Assembly: GCF_000151315.2 (NCBI RefSeq)
Contig: NW_011887296.1
Location: forward strand, 591,095-655,094
Length of the DNA: 64,000 bases
Origin: Capsaspora owczarzaki ATCC 30864
Lineage: Eukaryota; Opisthokonta; Filasterea
Direction of reading: 5' to 3'
Positions 33,905-49,184 of this stretch are shown here, piece after piece; position 1 is the stretch's first letter; each line of letters begins with the position of its first letter. The translations under genes were made by a program, and so were the position numbers. The notes under the pieces were generated by a model that had not been told where the DNA came from, did not search any database, and saw only the letters and a list, made by a program, of their open reading frames with translations.

Positions 33905-34920
33905 ATGAACTTTAGGAAGGGAGGAGTCGAGCAAGTCTTCTTCACCGTTGAGGAGGAGCGCCAGCGGGAAGAGCGCGCCAAGGAATGGGAGCAGTCGAGA
34001 GACGCCGCTGACAAGGCCAAAGGTTTGTGCCGCGAGCGATTCAGCGTCGTCCTCCGAGCAAAACGGACAACCGGCGCTGTCATGATGATGACGATGAGGA
34101 TGATGATGATGATGTTGTCGATGTGCGTATTGACTGGCGTGGTGTTTTGTCACAGACTTGGGACCGGACGATGGCAAGTCGCTGTTTGATCGCTTGGAGG
34201 CGAATCGCGCTGCCAAGGCTGCTGAATTTGAAGAAAAGATGAAGTATAGTAAGCGTCTACGGGGAAGGTTGATTGTGCACGACGGTGCGAGGGCTGGTCA
34301 GGGGAGGCGACTCACACTTCTGGAACACTTTGCTCTTCCAATCTGCTTCTGCTGTAGAAAACCAAATTTACCAAGGACTCGACGACGAAGAGTTTGAATT
34401 TGTGCAAAACTCAGCAACCAAACAGGAGGAGATTGAGAACGCTCGGTGGGAGGACGAGATTGCCCAGGTGAAGCAGTTTCGGGAAGCCGTCGCGCAGCTG
34501 GAAGCCGCTCCTGCGCCAACGACAACGGCCGAAGCTTCTGCGGAACCCGCCAAGACGGGTGATGTGCTATTGAAGGCATGGCAAGCACAACCATCGATCA
34601 CTTCTCGATTGGCGGTTGGTGCAACGGCCAGCAAAGGGGCGTTGGGCATCCGGAAAAAGTCTGAAGCATCATCTCCCATGGCGTCATTTCCAGCGACTAG
34701 TTTGACAGCAGTTGCACCAAGTAAACGACCTGCGACTGAGCTTGGGGCATCTGGAGATGCTGCCGTGTCTGTCAAGCAGCCTCGCCTTGAAGCGACCACC
34801 GCCGGCTCGGCACCAGCATCCACCCCCAAAGCCACAGCAACCTCAGCCTCTGCATCCGCAGCTCCGAAACAGCAGCTGCTTGCACTAGCGGCGTATGATT
34901 CGGACTCTGACGCCGATTAA
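33905..34920 (+). CDS. PSME3IP1: PSME3-interacting protein / NIP30 (FAM192A)
   Basis: Three exons: 33905-34022, 34156-34248 and 34358-34920; 257 residues (human 254). The family is nuclear and binds the PA28-gamma proteasome activator. The N-terminal NIP30 region is 'FFTVEEERQREERAKEWEQS', then 'KSLFDRLEANRAAKAAEFEE', then 'NQIYQGLDDEEFEFVQ', which aligns with human '[20 protein letters not shown]' and 'GLDEDETNFLDEV'. The C-terminal half is Ala/Thr/Ser-rich and ends in an acidic Ser motif (YDSDSDAD), like the acidic Ser cluster of the human protein needed for PA28-gamma binding after phosphorylation. Intron 1 has a GAT microsatellite. The gene ends only 113 bases before UNC45. Confidence 0.88.
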
Positions 34921-35033
34921 GTTTGCTTGTTCCTCATTCTATCCTAATACCAAAAAAACAAAAACAAAAAAAAAAAAAAAAAAAAAAAAATCCAGTCCAT
35001 TTTGTTTGACAACTATTTTTCAGTTTCGTGAGA

Positions 35034-35238
35034 ATGCCGTCGCCTCAGGACACTGCCGCAGCATCCAGCGACAGCACCGACTTTGACCCTGCAGTGGTAG
35101 GTGTTCATCATGTTGCCAACTCCAACACCCATCTTCCTGCTTTTCCAACCACGGATTGGCATCGCATCATCATCATCATCATCATCCGTCGTCGCTCGTC
35201 TTTGAAACAACAATCCAGAATGCAAAATAGGGATCCTC

Positions 35239-35281
<43 letters not shown>

Positions 35282-38200
35282 CCCGGCTTGTCCGGCCTTT
35301 TGACGCACTCTCATGTGTCCGTTCTGTGTGTTTGTCGTTGTTGCTAACATCATGCCGGTTCTTCTTTCTTGGGTTTTGGGTTTCTTGTGTGTGTGTGTGT
35401 TGCCAGCACATCTACAACCTGAATGGCGCAGAGGCAGAGAAGGCGCTCGGCAACACTGCGTACGCAGCAGACGACCTGCCCAAGGCGCTCCAGCACTACA
35501 CCAAGGCACTGACGCTCGTCCATCCAGGCAGCCGAGAAGCAGCCACGTACCTCAAGAATCGCGCCGCCGTCTACGTCAAGCAGGTTGGTTGTTGCATTGC
35601 GTTTTGACTCGACTTTGTGACTGTTTCACTGCTCTTTTTTTTTTTTTTTCTTGTTGGGTTGATGTGGTCGACCGTGTCCTTTCATGATTCGAGCCGACGA
35701 GGGATTGGCACACAGTGTCTCAAAGCCACTGTTGAAGCGTAAACTCACCGACGTGCGGTGCTGCTTGCTGGTTGCAGAGCTTGTTCAAGAAGGTTGTGGA
35801 CGACTGCAACGCCGCTCTCGCCATCATCCAAAACGATATCAAGGCGCTGTACCGACGCGGACAGGCGTACGAGAAGCTCGATGCGATCGATCTCGCGTTC
35901 AAGGACATGCGGACCATTGTTCTGTTGGACGCGACCAACAAAGTAACGATTTCCGTGGTTTTTGCGCTATTTTTCCTCCAGCCTCTCTTCCTCTCACAAC
36001 AAGCGCACCCTGGTTGCTGTCGTGCTCACTTTCACACTGTCGTCTCCGCATCATCTGCAGGAAGCTGCTGCTGCCGCTCATCGACTTGGCAAGCTCAACT
36101 CGGAGCGCGCCGATCTCCTGAACTCGACCGATGGTGTCATCCGAGAAATGCTCAAGATTGTCACATCGGATGCCAAGGCCGACAAGAAGATTCATGCCAT
36201 GAACAATCTTGGCATTCTCGCTCAACAGCCCGGTAAAGCCGAACAGGTATATGCGAACAGTTTTTGTTCTTAAAAATTGGTCTTGTTTTTTTTTTTTTTT
36301 TTTTTCCCCGTTTTTGCTCATTCCTTCGTGCATACCGTCACTGCCACGTTCTCAAAGTTGGTCGCGCAACATGCTATCGAAGAACTGGCCAAGTACTTGC
36401 AATCAACCGACGATACCATTGCAACCGCTGCCATTCGCGCGTTGTGCTCCATCTCGCACCACAAGACATATCTGGCCAAGGTGGTGGAGGTCGCCGGCCT
36501 CGACACACTGACTTACCTCGTTGGATCCCAGTCTGTTGAAGTATCGCGATATGCAATCCAGCTGCTCTCCACGAGCTTGGCAAAGGAGACTGAGATTGAA
36601 AAGGAAGAAAAGGCACGCGAACTGCAGGCCACGCAAGACAAGGAGCGTCGTGAGCAGCAGCTCAAGGAGGAACCGTCAAAGATTGTCGAGATTGATCCCT
36701 CTGCCCCAGAGACGACGCCAGCTGCACCTTCTCCCGCATCAGCGACACCCGTCGCCACGCCTCTTCCAGAGCACATTCTCGACAGCAACGAGCTGACCCA
36801 CGCACTCGATGCCCTCATCAAGACCATTCAAAGCACAACAATCGAGTCGAAGGTCAAGTTTGCTGCTTTCAACGCCATTATGCGTGTTGTCAGCACGCAG
36901 GATGCGGCCTTGCGTTTCGTGGCACGGCGAGGTCTCAGCGCCGTCCTTGCCAACGGTGCTCTCGGTGACGTCTTCTTCCAAGTCCCTGCCAAGGCACCCA
37001 TCAAGGCTGACGGCGACATGGACGACGAGGATGAGGACGAGGCATCCCGCGCTCGAGCCAAGGCCGCAGCCGCCAAAAAGGCCAGCAGCGAGCCACCGCA
37101 GCCACCAAGCAACCTCCGCACACACGTTGCCTTGGTGCTGGCGCGCGTTCACGACGTGTTGGGCCCCAAGCAAGAAGACACGTTCAAAAACGTCTGTCTG
37201 GAGGCTGTGCTGCCGCTCGTCAACTCTGAGGAGGAGGAGGACAACGTCAAGGGCTTGTACACCATCTCCACCATTCTCCAGGCCAACCCCGATGTTGGCA
37301 ACTGGCTGATCGGATGCGAGGGCATGCTCAACAAGGTGATTGAGCTGGCAGACACGCAGCACGAGGGCTTGATGGTTGCGTCCGCTGAAGTCATTGCCTT
37401 GGCCGCGTCCGACAAGAAGCGTTGCCAGGCCATCTTTGCCGACGGATTTGACCAACTCAAGGCTCTGTACAAGTCCGGTAAGGACCGCGTGCGTGCGCGT
37501 GCGCTCGTCGGTCTGTGCAAGGTTGGCACCGTCAGTGAGGGCGCGCCCAACCAGCGCATCCTGGCCGAAGGCTCGACTGTCAATCTTGAAAAGGCTGCGC
37601 GTCGATACCTCGTTGGCGCGAGTCTACGCGCAATCGAGGGCCCTGCTGGGGCCAAAGATGCGCCCGCCCACCAAACCGACAGCCGCTACGACTCGGAGCT
37701 GCGCAAATGGGCTGTGGAGGGTCTTGCTTACCTGACGCTGGACGCAGATGTCAAGGAAGCGTTGATTGAGGATGTTGCCGCTCTCAAGGCCTTGTTTGCG
37801 ATGGCCATCAAGGAAGAGGACAAGGCTGTGCGTTATGGCATTGCCACGATCTTGGTCAACCTGAGCAACTCGCAAGAAAAGCCCGAGCGCATGCCCGAGT
37901 TGGACCAGCTCAAAAAGTTTGCCGGCGAGAAGGTGCCAGTCCCGCACCCGAAAGACGCCGACGAGTTCATTGCGCCTCGTGTCAAGCGTCTTGTGGATGT
38001 TGGCGTCATCCCCGCCCTTGTCAGCATTTCGCACCAAAGCGAAAGCGCGATTGCCAACGAGCTGCTGGCTCGCGTCTTTTTGACCGTTGCCACGGACACT
38101 GCCAATCGCGGTCTGATTGTTCGGCAAGGCGGTGTCAAGGCGCTGATGGGCCTTGCCAACAAGGGCACCCCCAAGGGAGTCAACATTGCTGCCCAAGCTC

Positions 38201-38901
38201 TCGCCAAGGTCGCCATCACCATGGACCCGAACATTGCGTTCGCTGGGCAGAAGGCTGCAGAGTTGGTCCGACCATTGCTGCGCTTGTGCCAGTCCGAGAG
38301 CGGCTTGCAAAACTATGAGGCGCTGCTCGCGTTGACCAACCTGGCCAGCGTGGGCGACGAGCTTCGCCAGCGCATCGTCTTGGAAAAGGGCATGCACCAG
38401 ATCGAGTCGCTGCAGTTTGAGGAGAATGTCAATTTGCAGCGCGCGGCGACCGAGTGCCTGTGCAATCTGCTCATGTTCAGCGATGTCGCCGACATGTTCA
38501 TCAAAGAGTCTGGCCGCTGCTACGAAAAGCTCCATCTCTGGGTCTTGTTTTCCGGCTCGGAGGATGTGGGTCTGTCGCGCGCAGCGTCCGGCGGCTTGGC
38601 CATGCTGTCGGATGATGCTGGTGTGTGCAAGCGCATTGCCGAGGACAAGAACGGCTTTGAGATTCTCAAAGAGCTGGCAATCAGCAAAGAGACTGACCTG
38701 CAGATGCGGGCCTTCCACATTCTGCGCAACATGATCAACTCGAGCAAAGCCATCTCTGAGACCTTCATTGACAAGGAGCAGGGTCTTGACATTGTCTGGG
38801 CCGTCGACGGAACCACCAAATCCCCCGTCATCAAGAAGCTTGCAGGCGAGATTGTTCAGCAGCTGATGAAGTACGAGCTGATTGATGTTGTCAAGCCCTA
38901 G
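35034..38901 (+). CDS. UNC45: UNC45 myosin co-chaperone (TPR + UCS)
   Basis: Five exons: 35034-35096, 35407-35583, 35778-35942, 36061-36246 and 36358-38901, all phase 0; 1044 residues (human about 930-944). An N-terminal three-motif TPR domain (about residues 22-135: 'AEKALGNTAYAADDLPKALQ', 'LKNRAAVYVKQ', 'KALYRRGQAYEKLDAIDLAF') would bind the Hsp90/Hsp70 tail. Central and UCS parts are armadillo repeats (e.g. 'LALTNLASVGDELRQRIV', 'RAATECLCNLLMF'), the myosin-motor binding surface. A charged, Pro/Ala-rich insert (about 36600-36780) explains the extra length. The long last exon is intronless. The last intron has a poly-T run at 36288-36305. A TTTTTCAG just before the start codon suggests a 5' UTR intron. 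Confidence 0.94.
35243..35280 (+). repeat. Poly-T run of about 38 bases in UNC45 intron 1
   Basis: One of the longest homopolymers in the window; it is followed by the rest of the intron and a GT run just before the acceptor at 35405-35406. An ATC microsatellite lies just upstream (about 35167-35187). Confidence 0.9.
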
Positions 38902-39267
38902 AGGAGGAGGCACAGCCGTCTCAAGAGCTTGACCTCGTGCGTCGGTTGAGTTTTGATATCCCCATGTTTGAGGTTGATGAAGATGAGTTTCGTTTGTTTG
39001 CATCGCTGTCTTTTGCGTTTTCCGGGTCTGTGCTGTACTGTACTTGTACAACAAGATGAAAAAAAAAATTCAACAGAAAAACGAAAAAAAAAAAAAAAAA
39101 CCAAAAAAACATAAAAAAAACAAAAACCAAAAACAAAAGGAAAAACACCAAGTTGGAGTACCCACCTCTGCTAACGAATGCAATTCGTGCATTCATTGCT
39201 CAGGCTTGCTTGCTTGTAATTTTATTCGTTTCACTCTTTTGTTTCCAAATTCAACGCTGCTCACATC
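38902..39267. other. UNC45-UPF1 spacer with A-rich block
   Basis: 366 bases between tandem genes. An A-rich block (about 39056-39150) is broken by C and G. It contains the UNC45 3' UTR and presumably the UPF1 promoter. No gene seen. Confidence 0.6.
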
Positions 39268-44068
<4,801 letters not shown>

Positions 44069-44489
44069 GCGCGTTCTTGTCGCCTGTGTATTGGCGCCTT
44101 CTTCTATCAAACACGAGCATTTGCGCAAACCTGGTTGACACACTGCTGCTGTCTCTCTCTGTGTGTTCGTAATTCCCTTTTTTTCACATTCCGCCCTTGG
44201 GACGGATTGGTGGATTTCCACTCGATCTCTTTTGGTGAGAGCGCCGTCCCTCAAACCTAGCGCCCGACACAAGCAAGCTTGCCTTTCCCAACGATGAATT
44301 TTGCTGCTGTCGTTGATTGTGGCATTGTTTGTTGTTTTTTCCCCCCTTGTCGGAATGCAATTCGTTCTCGTGTTAGTCAATTCCCAATACGCTGTTATCC
44401 CAGAGTTTCATTGATTGGTAAAACCCCAAAACATGCGAACAATTGGGCGTGATACATATCGTGTGTATTTTCGGTCGCAATGCGTCGTT
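44069..44489. other. Convergent 3' spacer, UPF1 / RCC1-repeat gene
   Basis: 421 bases between two stop codons facing each other. No gene, structure or repeat beyond short T runs. Confidence 0.6.
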
Positions 44490-46420
44490 TCAAACAACCA
44501 TACCAATCACTGTGTGGCCTGCACCGCATCCAATTGCAGTTGCACGCGCTTCGGCAGGTAATTGTATGACATCACAAGAGCAGTTGTTATGAGTGCGATT
44601 GCTGTTTGGTGCGTGGGAGTGCGTTCGGTATTCGACCACTGGTGTTGGCACGGCGGTCGGATTGTCGATCGGAAGCACAAGGTCTCCATCGTCTGCGGCA
44701 ACATCCACGTGAGATGCAGCGCCGGTGGCTGCACCAATCCCAGCCAAGAGAACTTTGCCACTGGTGGTTACAAGTGCGCTGTGATAGGCTCCAGCATGGA
44801 TGCTGGCCACGGGCTCGGGAAGATCAAACACTGCAGCCTGCACCTCACTTGAATCTGCTGACTGAGCCGCCACTGCTGCACTCGCTTCCAAAGCTTGTTG
44901 TGCCTTTTGCTGTTGCTCTGCCAACTCGACAGGCAGCTTGTTAAACGCAAACCAGAGCTGGGAAGGATGGCCCAAAGTCGCAGCCGCGACTTGGAATAGC
45001 CGGACGGGTGTTGGATAATAGTGCTCCTCTCGTAGCGGACGAATGCCAAGCTGACCCGCACTGGTATCGCCAGTGCCCAACACCATGCCAGCATTGGTCA
45101 AAAACAGGGAATGATACCAGCCGCCAGCGGCCCGAACAACCCTGGCGCCCTTCCCGCCGATCAGCTCGCTGTTTGGTGCCAGAGACTTAATTACTGCTGG
45201 GAGACACGAAGACAGCGGGACGTAGTTCTCGGTCGCAAGTTCCTTGAGCGGATTGGCGGCCAGCTCACGTTGCGTTTGCTGGTGTCGCTCGTGCACGGCC
45301 TCGCTTCCAAGCCGCCCTCCCTCGGCTCCTCCCCAGCTGTAAACATTGCCGTCGTTCAGAATAGCCAAGGAATGGTGCCGGCCGCACGCGATCGACGCAA
45401 CGCGTCTCCGCAACTGCGACACAAGCCGGGGCTGCGGGACAATCGGGAGATTGGAGGGATCTGCACCACATTGGCCATGGCGGTTGAAGCCAAAGCAGTA
45501 CAAGTCCCCTCCGTTCGTTCGGACACAGGTGTGGGCAAATCCGCAAGCAATTTCCGCGATCAGCTCATTCTCCAGCTTGTCCTTGACACGTTGTGGGGCT
45601 CGCTGGATGCTCCCTGGCTTTCCGATTCCGCAGGCGCCTTGTTTGTTCGATCCCCATGTATAGACGCGGCCGTTATCGCTCAACGCAACCGAGTGGTGCG
45701 CGCCGGCAGCAACTTGTGTTACTTTGACGGCGCTCAGATTCGGGATTGGTCTTGGTATGTGAATGGTCGCCGTTTCGCTTGAACTCGGGTTTGCAACGTT
45801 TGAGTTTGTATCAGTCGCCGCACTACCAGAGGCGTTGGTGCTCGTCGACGACGACGACGGCGGAGCAGTAATTCCGAGCTGGCCGGTTCGATTGCTCCCA
45901 ACGCTCATGCAAACACCTGAAGCTGCGTGGAGATTAAATTCAACAGCGTCATCCCAAAAATGAGTTCCCGACAACAGTGTCATCCCAAAAAAGAGTTTCC
46001 GACAAGTAGCCAGCCAGCCAAGGTTTTGGTGAGAAATCCAACTCCAATACAAAACCGATCATCTCCATACAAACTCCAATGCAAACAGCCCCTCCCCTCA
46101 AAATCACTCTGTCTGCAATCCCGTCAAACAGCTCGCACTCGCCGCGCACCTGTGACGAGGAGTGTGTGACGATCGCCGCATGCAATCTTGGCAATCTCGG
46201 TGCCGCCCGACATGGCGAGGTGGAACTGAGCGACCGTTCTCGCGCGGGTGCCGTCGAGCAGAGCGGTGGCGATCTCGGCCTCGCTGCAGTGCTGCGCCTC
46301 GCTTGCATTGTGACTAGGCACTTTTGTGTCGGAGCGAGACTGCGCGTATGGCTCGTGGGCGGCAGACACGGCGCATTGACCGGCAAAGTTGTCGCCTGCA
46401 GCCACGAGGACGAACGGCAT
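44490..46420 (-). CDS. RCC1-repeat (beta-propeller) protein
   Basis: Two exons: 46420-46150 and 45916-44490; 565 residues. RCC1-type blades are visible: 'VAAGDNFAGQC', 'IACGDRHTLLVT', 'GSNRTGQLG', 'VAAGAHHSVALSDNGRVYTW', 'GSNKQGACG', 'IACGFAHTCVRTNGGDLYCF', 'GFNRHGQCG', 'IACGRHHSLAILNDGNVYSW', 'RAAGGWYHSLFLTNAGMVLG', 'SAGQLG' and 'IHAGAYHSALVTTSGKVLL', ending 'IGCGAGHTVIGMV'. This fits one seven-bladed propeller with long Ser/Thr and Ala/Gln insertions between blades. No nuclear-targeting tail, FYVE, BTB or kinase domain was seen, so partner and pathway are unknown; it may be a GEF or a structural adaptor. An upstream in-frame Met in a hydrophobic stretch exists (MHASLLSSTLLG), but the start at 46420 gives a cleaner first blade. 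Confidence 0.85.
45941..46002. repeat. 31-bp tandem duplication in the intron of the RCC1-repeat gene
   Basis: Two adjacent copies (45941-45971 and 45972-46002) of a CAACAG..GTCATCCCAAAAA..GAGTT..CCGA unit, identical at 28 of 31 positions. Confidence 0.85.
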
Positions 46421-46596
46421 GACTGGCTGGCTCACAGGCCGGCCGCAGGTTGATGCAAAAAAGACTGTGGGTGCACCAAGCAAGGTCGAAGAAAGAAGAG
46501 ATGCATGCATGCATGGGCGAAGCAAGGGGAATCTAATCATCACAAAAAAAAGCAGTGTATTGCTATGAACCAAAAAACATGGCAACTTGAGCATGA

Positions 46597-48751
46597 TTAC
46601 GGCTTCTGACTCTTGTTGAGCAGAGCTGCTCGCTCAGTCACTGTGCGGAAGGCTTGCTGTGCAGTGGGGCTGGAGCCCTTCATCGACTCAACGCGGAGAG
46701 GCGCAAAAGTCTTGCCTTGGTGAGCCTGAATTTGAGCGCGCACAGTCTGTGCAGCCGAGTCGTTGTTGACAGCCTTCTCGGCAGCAGAGCGAGCCATGCC
46801 AAAGAGGCCGGACAGCGGTTCTGCTGGTGGAGGCGGCTTGACTTTGCCGAGAGCGATATCGGCTTCGCCTGGCAGCGCCAAGAATTCAGGAACGCGGCAC
46901 GGAGGCACAGTCGCCGGTGGTGGCTTGGTTCCGCGAGTCAGCCACGCTCGCATCGCTGGCAGTCGCATCAGACCGCCTTGAAGCAGACCATACACTTGCG
47001 TTGGAATAAGGTAGAACAAAAGGCCCTGTCGAATGTGAATGTGGTGAAAGCAGAGCGACAACATGCCGCAGAGGAATCAGTGACCGCAGGTAGCAACAAG
47101 CCCAAATCACAAGGGTGACTCGACGCCCCCCCCCCTCTGCTTAAACCCCCCCCCCCAAAAAAAAGCAAACGAATACGTACCGCCGGCATGAACAGGGTGA
47201 AAGGAAGTGCCACCAGCGGCAGACCGTTGACCATGAAGCGAATCATCTGCTTCGGGAACATGACTTGCTGGCCGGCCATGGGGTTTTCGAGATTGTACTG
47301 CAGCAGGGGTGCCAATCAAAGGAAATGGGGTTTGCGAAATGATCAGCACCCATCCAAACAAACACAACGCAAAACGTCCAACGAACAACCCAGCCCGTGC
47401 TGCTTGAAACAAAGAGTGTTGCACTTGCCTTGAGGGAAATGTAAACAAGAGCAGCGGAAACGAAGGGGAAGATGTGAGTGGGATCCTCCATGGTGAGCCG
47501 TGGCATCCAGCTGGGACCACCGGTGACCATGCTTTCAAGCGGTTCAGTCAGCAGCGAATAGATGGAGCGCCAGCAGCCAAAGAAGACAAGGGCCATCGCA
47601 AGGACGCCGAGAAGAGTACGACCAGGCTTGATGCCGTAGAGCTTTTGGTAGTCTTGCTGTTCGCGGTAGATGGCGAGAATGGTGATTTGAGGCGCCTTGG
47701 CGGCACGCGCGACATCCATACGACGGCGAAACTCGCCAAGCGCCTCCTTGTGCTGCGCCATCAGGGCAGTCATGCGCTGCGAATTGATGACAATCGGGAG
47801 AAGCACGAGACGTGACAAAACGCCACCCACAGCCAGAGTCACCCACCAGGGCATCTCGCCGAACGCCGACATGTGCTCAATGCCAATACGCAGGAAGCCC
47901 CACATTCCCGTGTCCAGGCCTGCAGCCGCGACCTCGCCAAGCACAGCGTGTGAGTTGTAGACGCCAGACGCAGCGGCGTCAATAACAGCAGTGGTGGTCG
48001 ATTCTTGAGCGAGTTCTGCAGCAGCAGATGTCGGTGCTTGAGCTGCAGCGGAGGCGGCGGCGATCGCGCCCTCTGCCACGGGCGAGACAGTTGCGTAGTC
48101 GGACAGTTTGACAAATCCAGTCGCCGCGGTGGTTGCAGCAGCGTCCGTTGAAGCGAATCGGGCTCCAGTCTGGCACACCAGCATTGCAACCAAGACAGAA
48201 CGAAGAACAAACAACATTGAGCACACACAGCCATTGCTTGTATTGCTGGTGGGTGGAGAGTACACTTACCACACCGGAGATTGAATAGAGCGACGGGATT
48301 CGCATCGGCAACGACGATGATGATGAAGCAGCAGGAAGGAGTCTATCCATAGGCGGCAAGGCAAAAGTCAAGTGAAGTGAGGTTGAGGAAGATGTTCAGC
48401 AACCAACCGACAAGGGCCCCCCCCTCAAGAACCAGTCATCATCAGCTTATGTCATCCTGATGGTGGTGATGATGGTGATGATGATGATGGTGATGATGAT
48501 GGTGAGCGGAGTGTGTGTGGGTTAGGAGATGAGGTTGGAACTGACCGAGTGGAAAACCGCATGCGCCACGAGCCACCCGTCGCAGTCATGGAGGATGGAG
48601 CAGCCGCAACCGACGACAAGGCGGACGAGCGAGGAGCACACGCGAGCGACGATGAAGCCGAGGCAGAGGCCGATGCATAGCCGCGGACGACTGCTGCAGT
48701 GCGGGACGAAGACACGAGCGTCGTCGTCCATGCAAGACGACTCGACGCCAT
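46597..48751 (-). CDS. OXA1L: Mitochondrial inner-membrane insertase OXA1
   Basis: Five exons: 48751-48546, 48342-48270, 48169-47429, 47297-47181 and 47025-46597; 521 residues. Exons 1-2 give an Arg/Ser/Ala-rich presequence (MASSRLAWTTTLVSSS...RGYASA) fit for mitochondrial import. Exon 3 starts the YidC/Oxa1 domain with 'GMWGFLRIGIEHMSAFGEMP' and 'WWVTLAVGGVLSRLVLLPIV', the coiled hairpin 'REQQDYQKLYGIKPGRTLLG', and a further membrane segment. Exon 4 gives 'MIRFMVNGLPLVALPFTLFM' and exon 5 opens with 'GLLFYLIPTQVYGLLQ', the final helix, then a matrix-facing basic/Pro tail that would bind the mitoribosome. Intron 3 is GC-AG (CTCAAG|GCAAGTG). Conserved Arg in the first helix region is present (SRLVLLP). 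Confidence 0.9.
47298..47428 (-). other. GC-AG intron in OXA1L
   Basis: Minus-strand donor AAG|GCAAGTG at 47428, acceptor CTGCTGCAG ending at 47298; phase 0. It joins 'ALVYISLK' to 'YNLENPMAG'. Reading through instead adds a GRASATLF-like stretch and then loses frame with the rest of the insertase domain. Confidence 0.75.
48450..48506. repeat. GATGGT/GATGAT microsatellite in OXA1L intron 1
   Basis: Imperfect GATGGTGATGAT triplet array between exon 1 and exon 2 of the insertase gene. No coding role is likely. Confidence 0.85.
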
Positions 48752-49184
48752 AGTGGAAAGCAGAAAAAAAGAAAAAAAAAAAAAAAAAAACGAAAGGAAG
48801 AGTGCAGTGATCAACGATGGAAATGCTGAGAAACCAAGGCACGAAAGGAAAATATTGGAAGAATGCAGGCGTGGTGAGAGAAAGCCATGGAAGAAGGGAT
48901 GATGGGCCAAAGAAAACGAAAGAAAAAGAAAAGCCGGTTGTGGAAATGTGCTCGAATGTGCTCAAATCTGAGCGACGTTGACTTTGTCGACCAGATCAGT
49001 TTATTGTGGGGCGCGACCACCGAGAAGCGAGGAGTTTCGGCAGAACTCGTAGATTCAAGTCCACTAGTTCGTTCAGTCCATGATGCAGACATGATTTTTC
49101 CATCATCCAAAAATTTCATCGCGAATCACGCTTCAACCGTTTCAGTCAAACTTGTCGAGTACTTCCCGCTTTGGTTGCTCGATG
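48752..49184. other. Spacer between BRAT1 stop and OXA1L start
   Basis: 433 bases with an A run at about 48770-48790. It contains the OXA1L promoter and 5' leader and the BRAT1 3' UTR. No supported gene. Confidence 0.6.
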
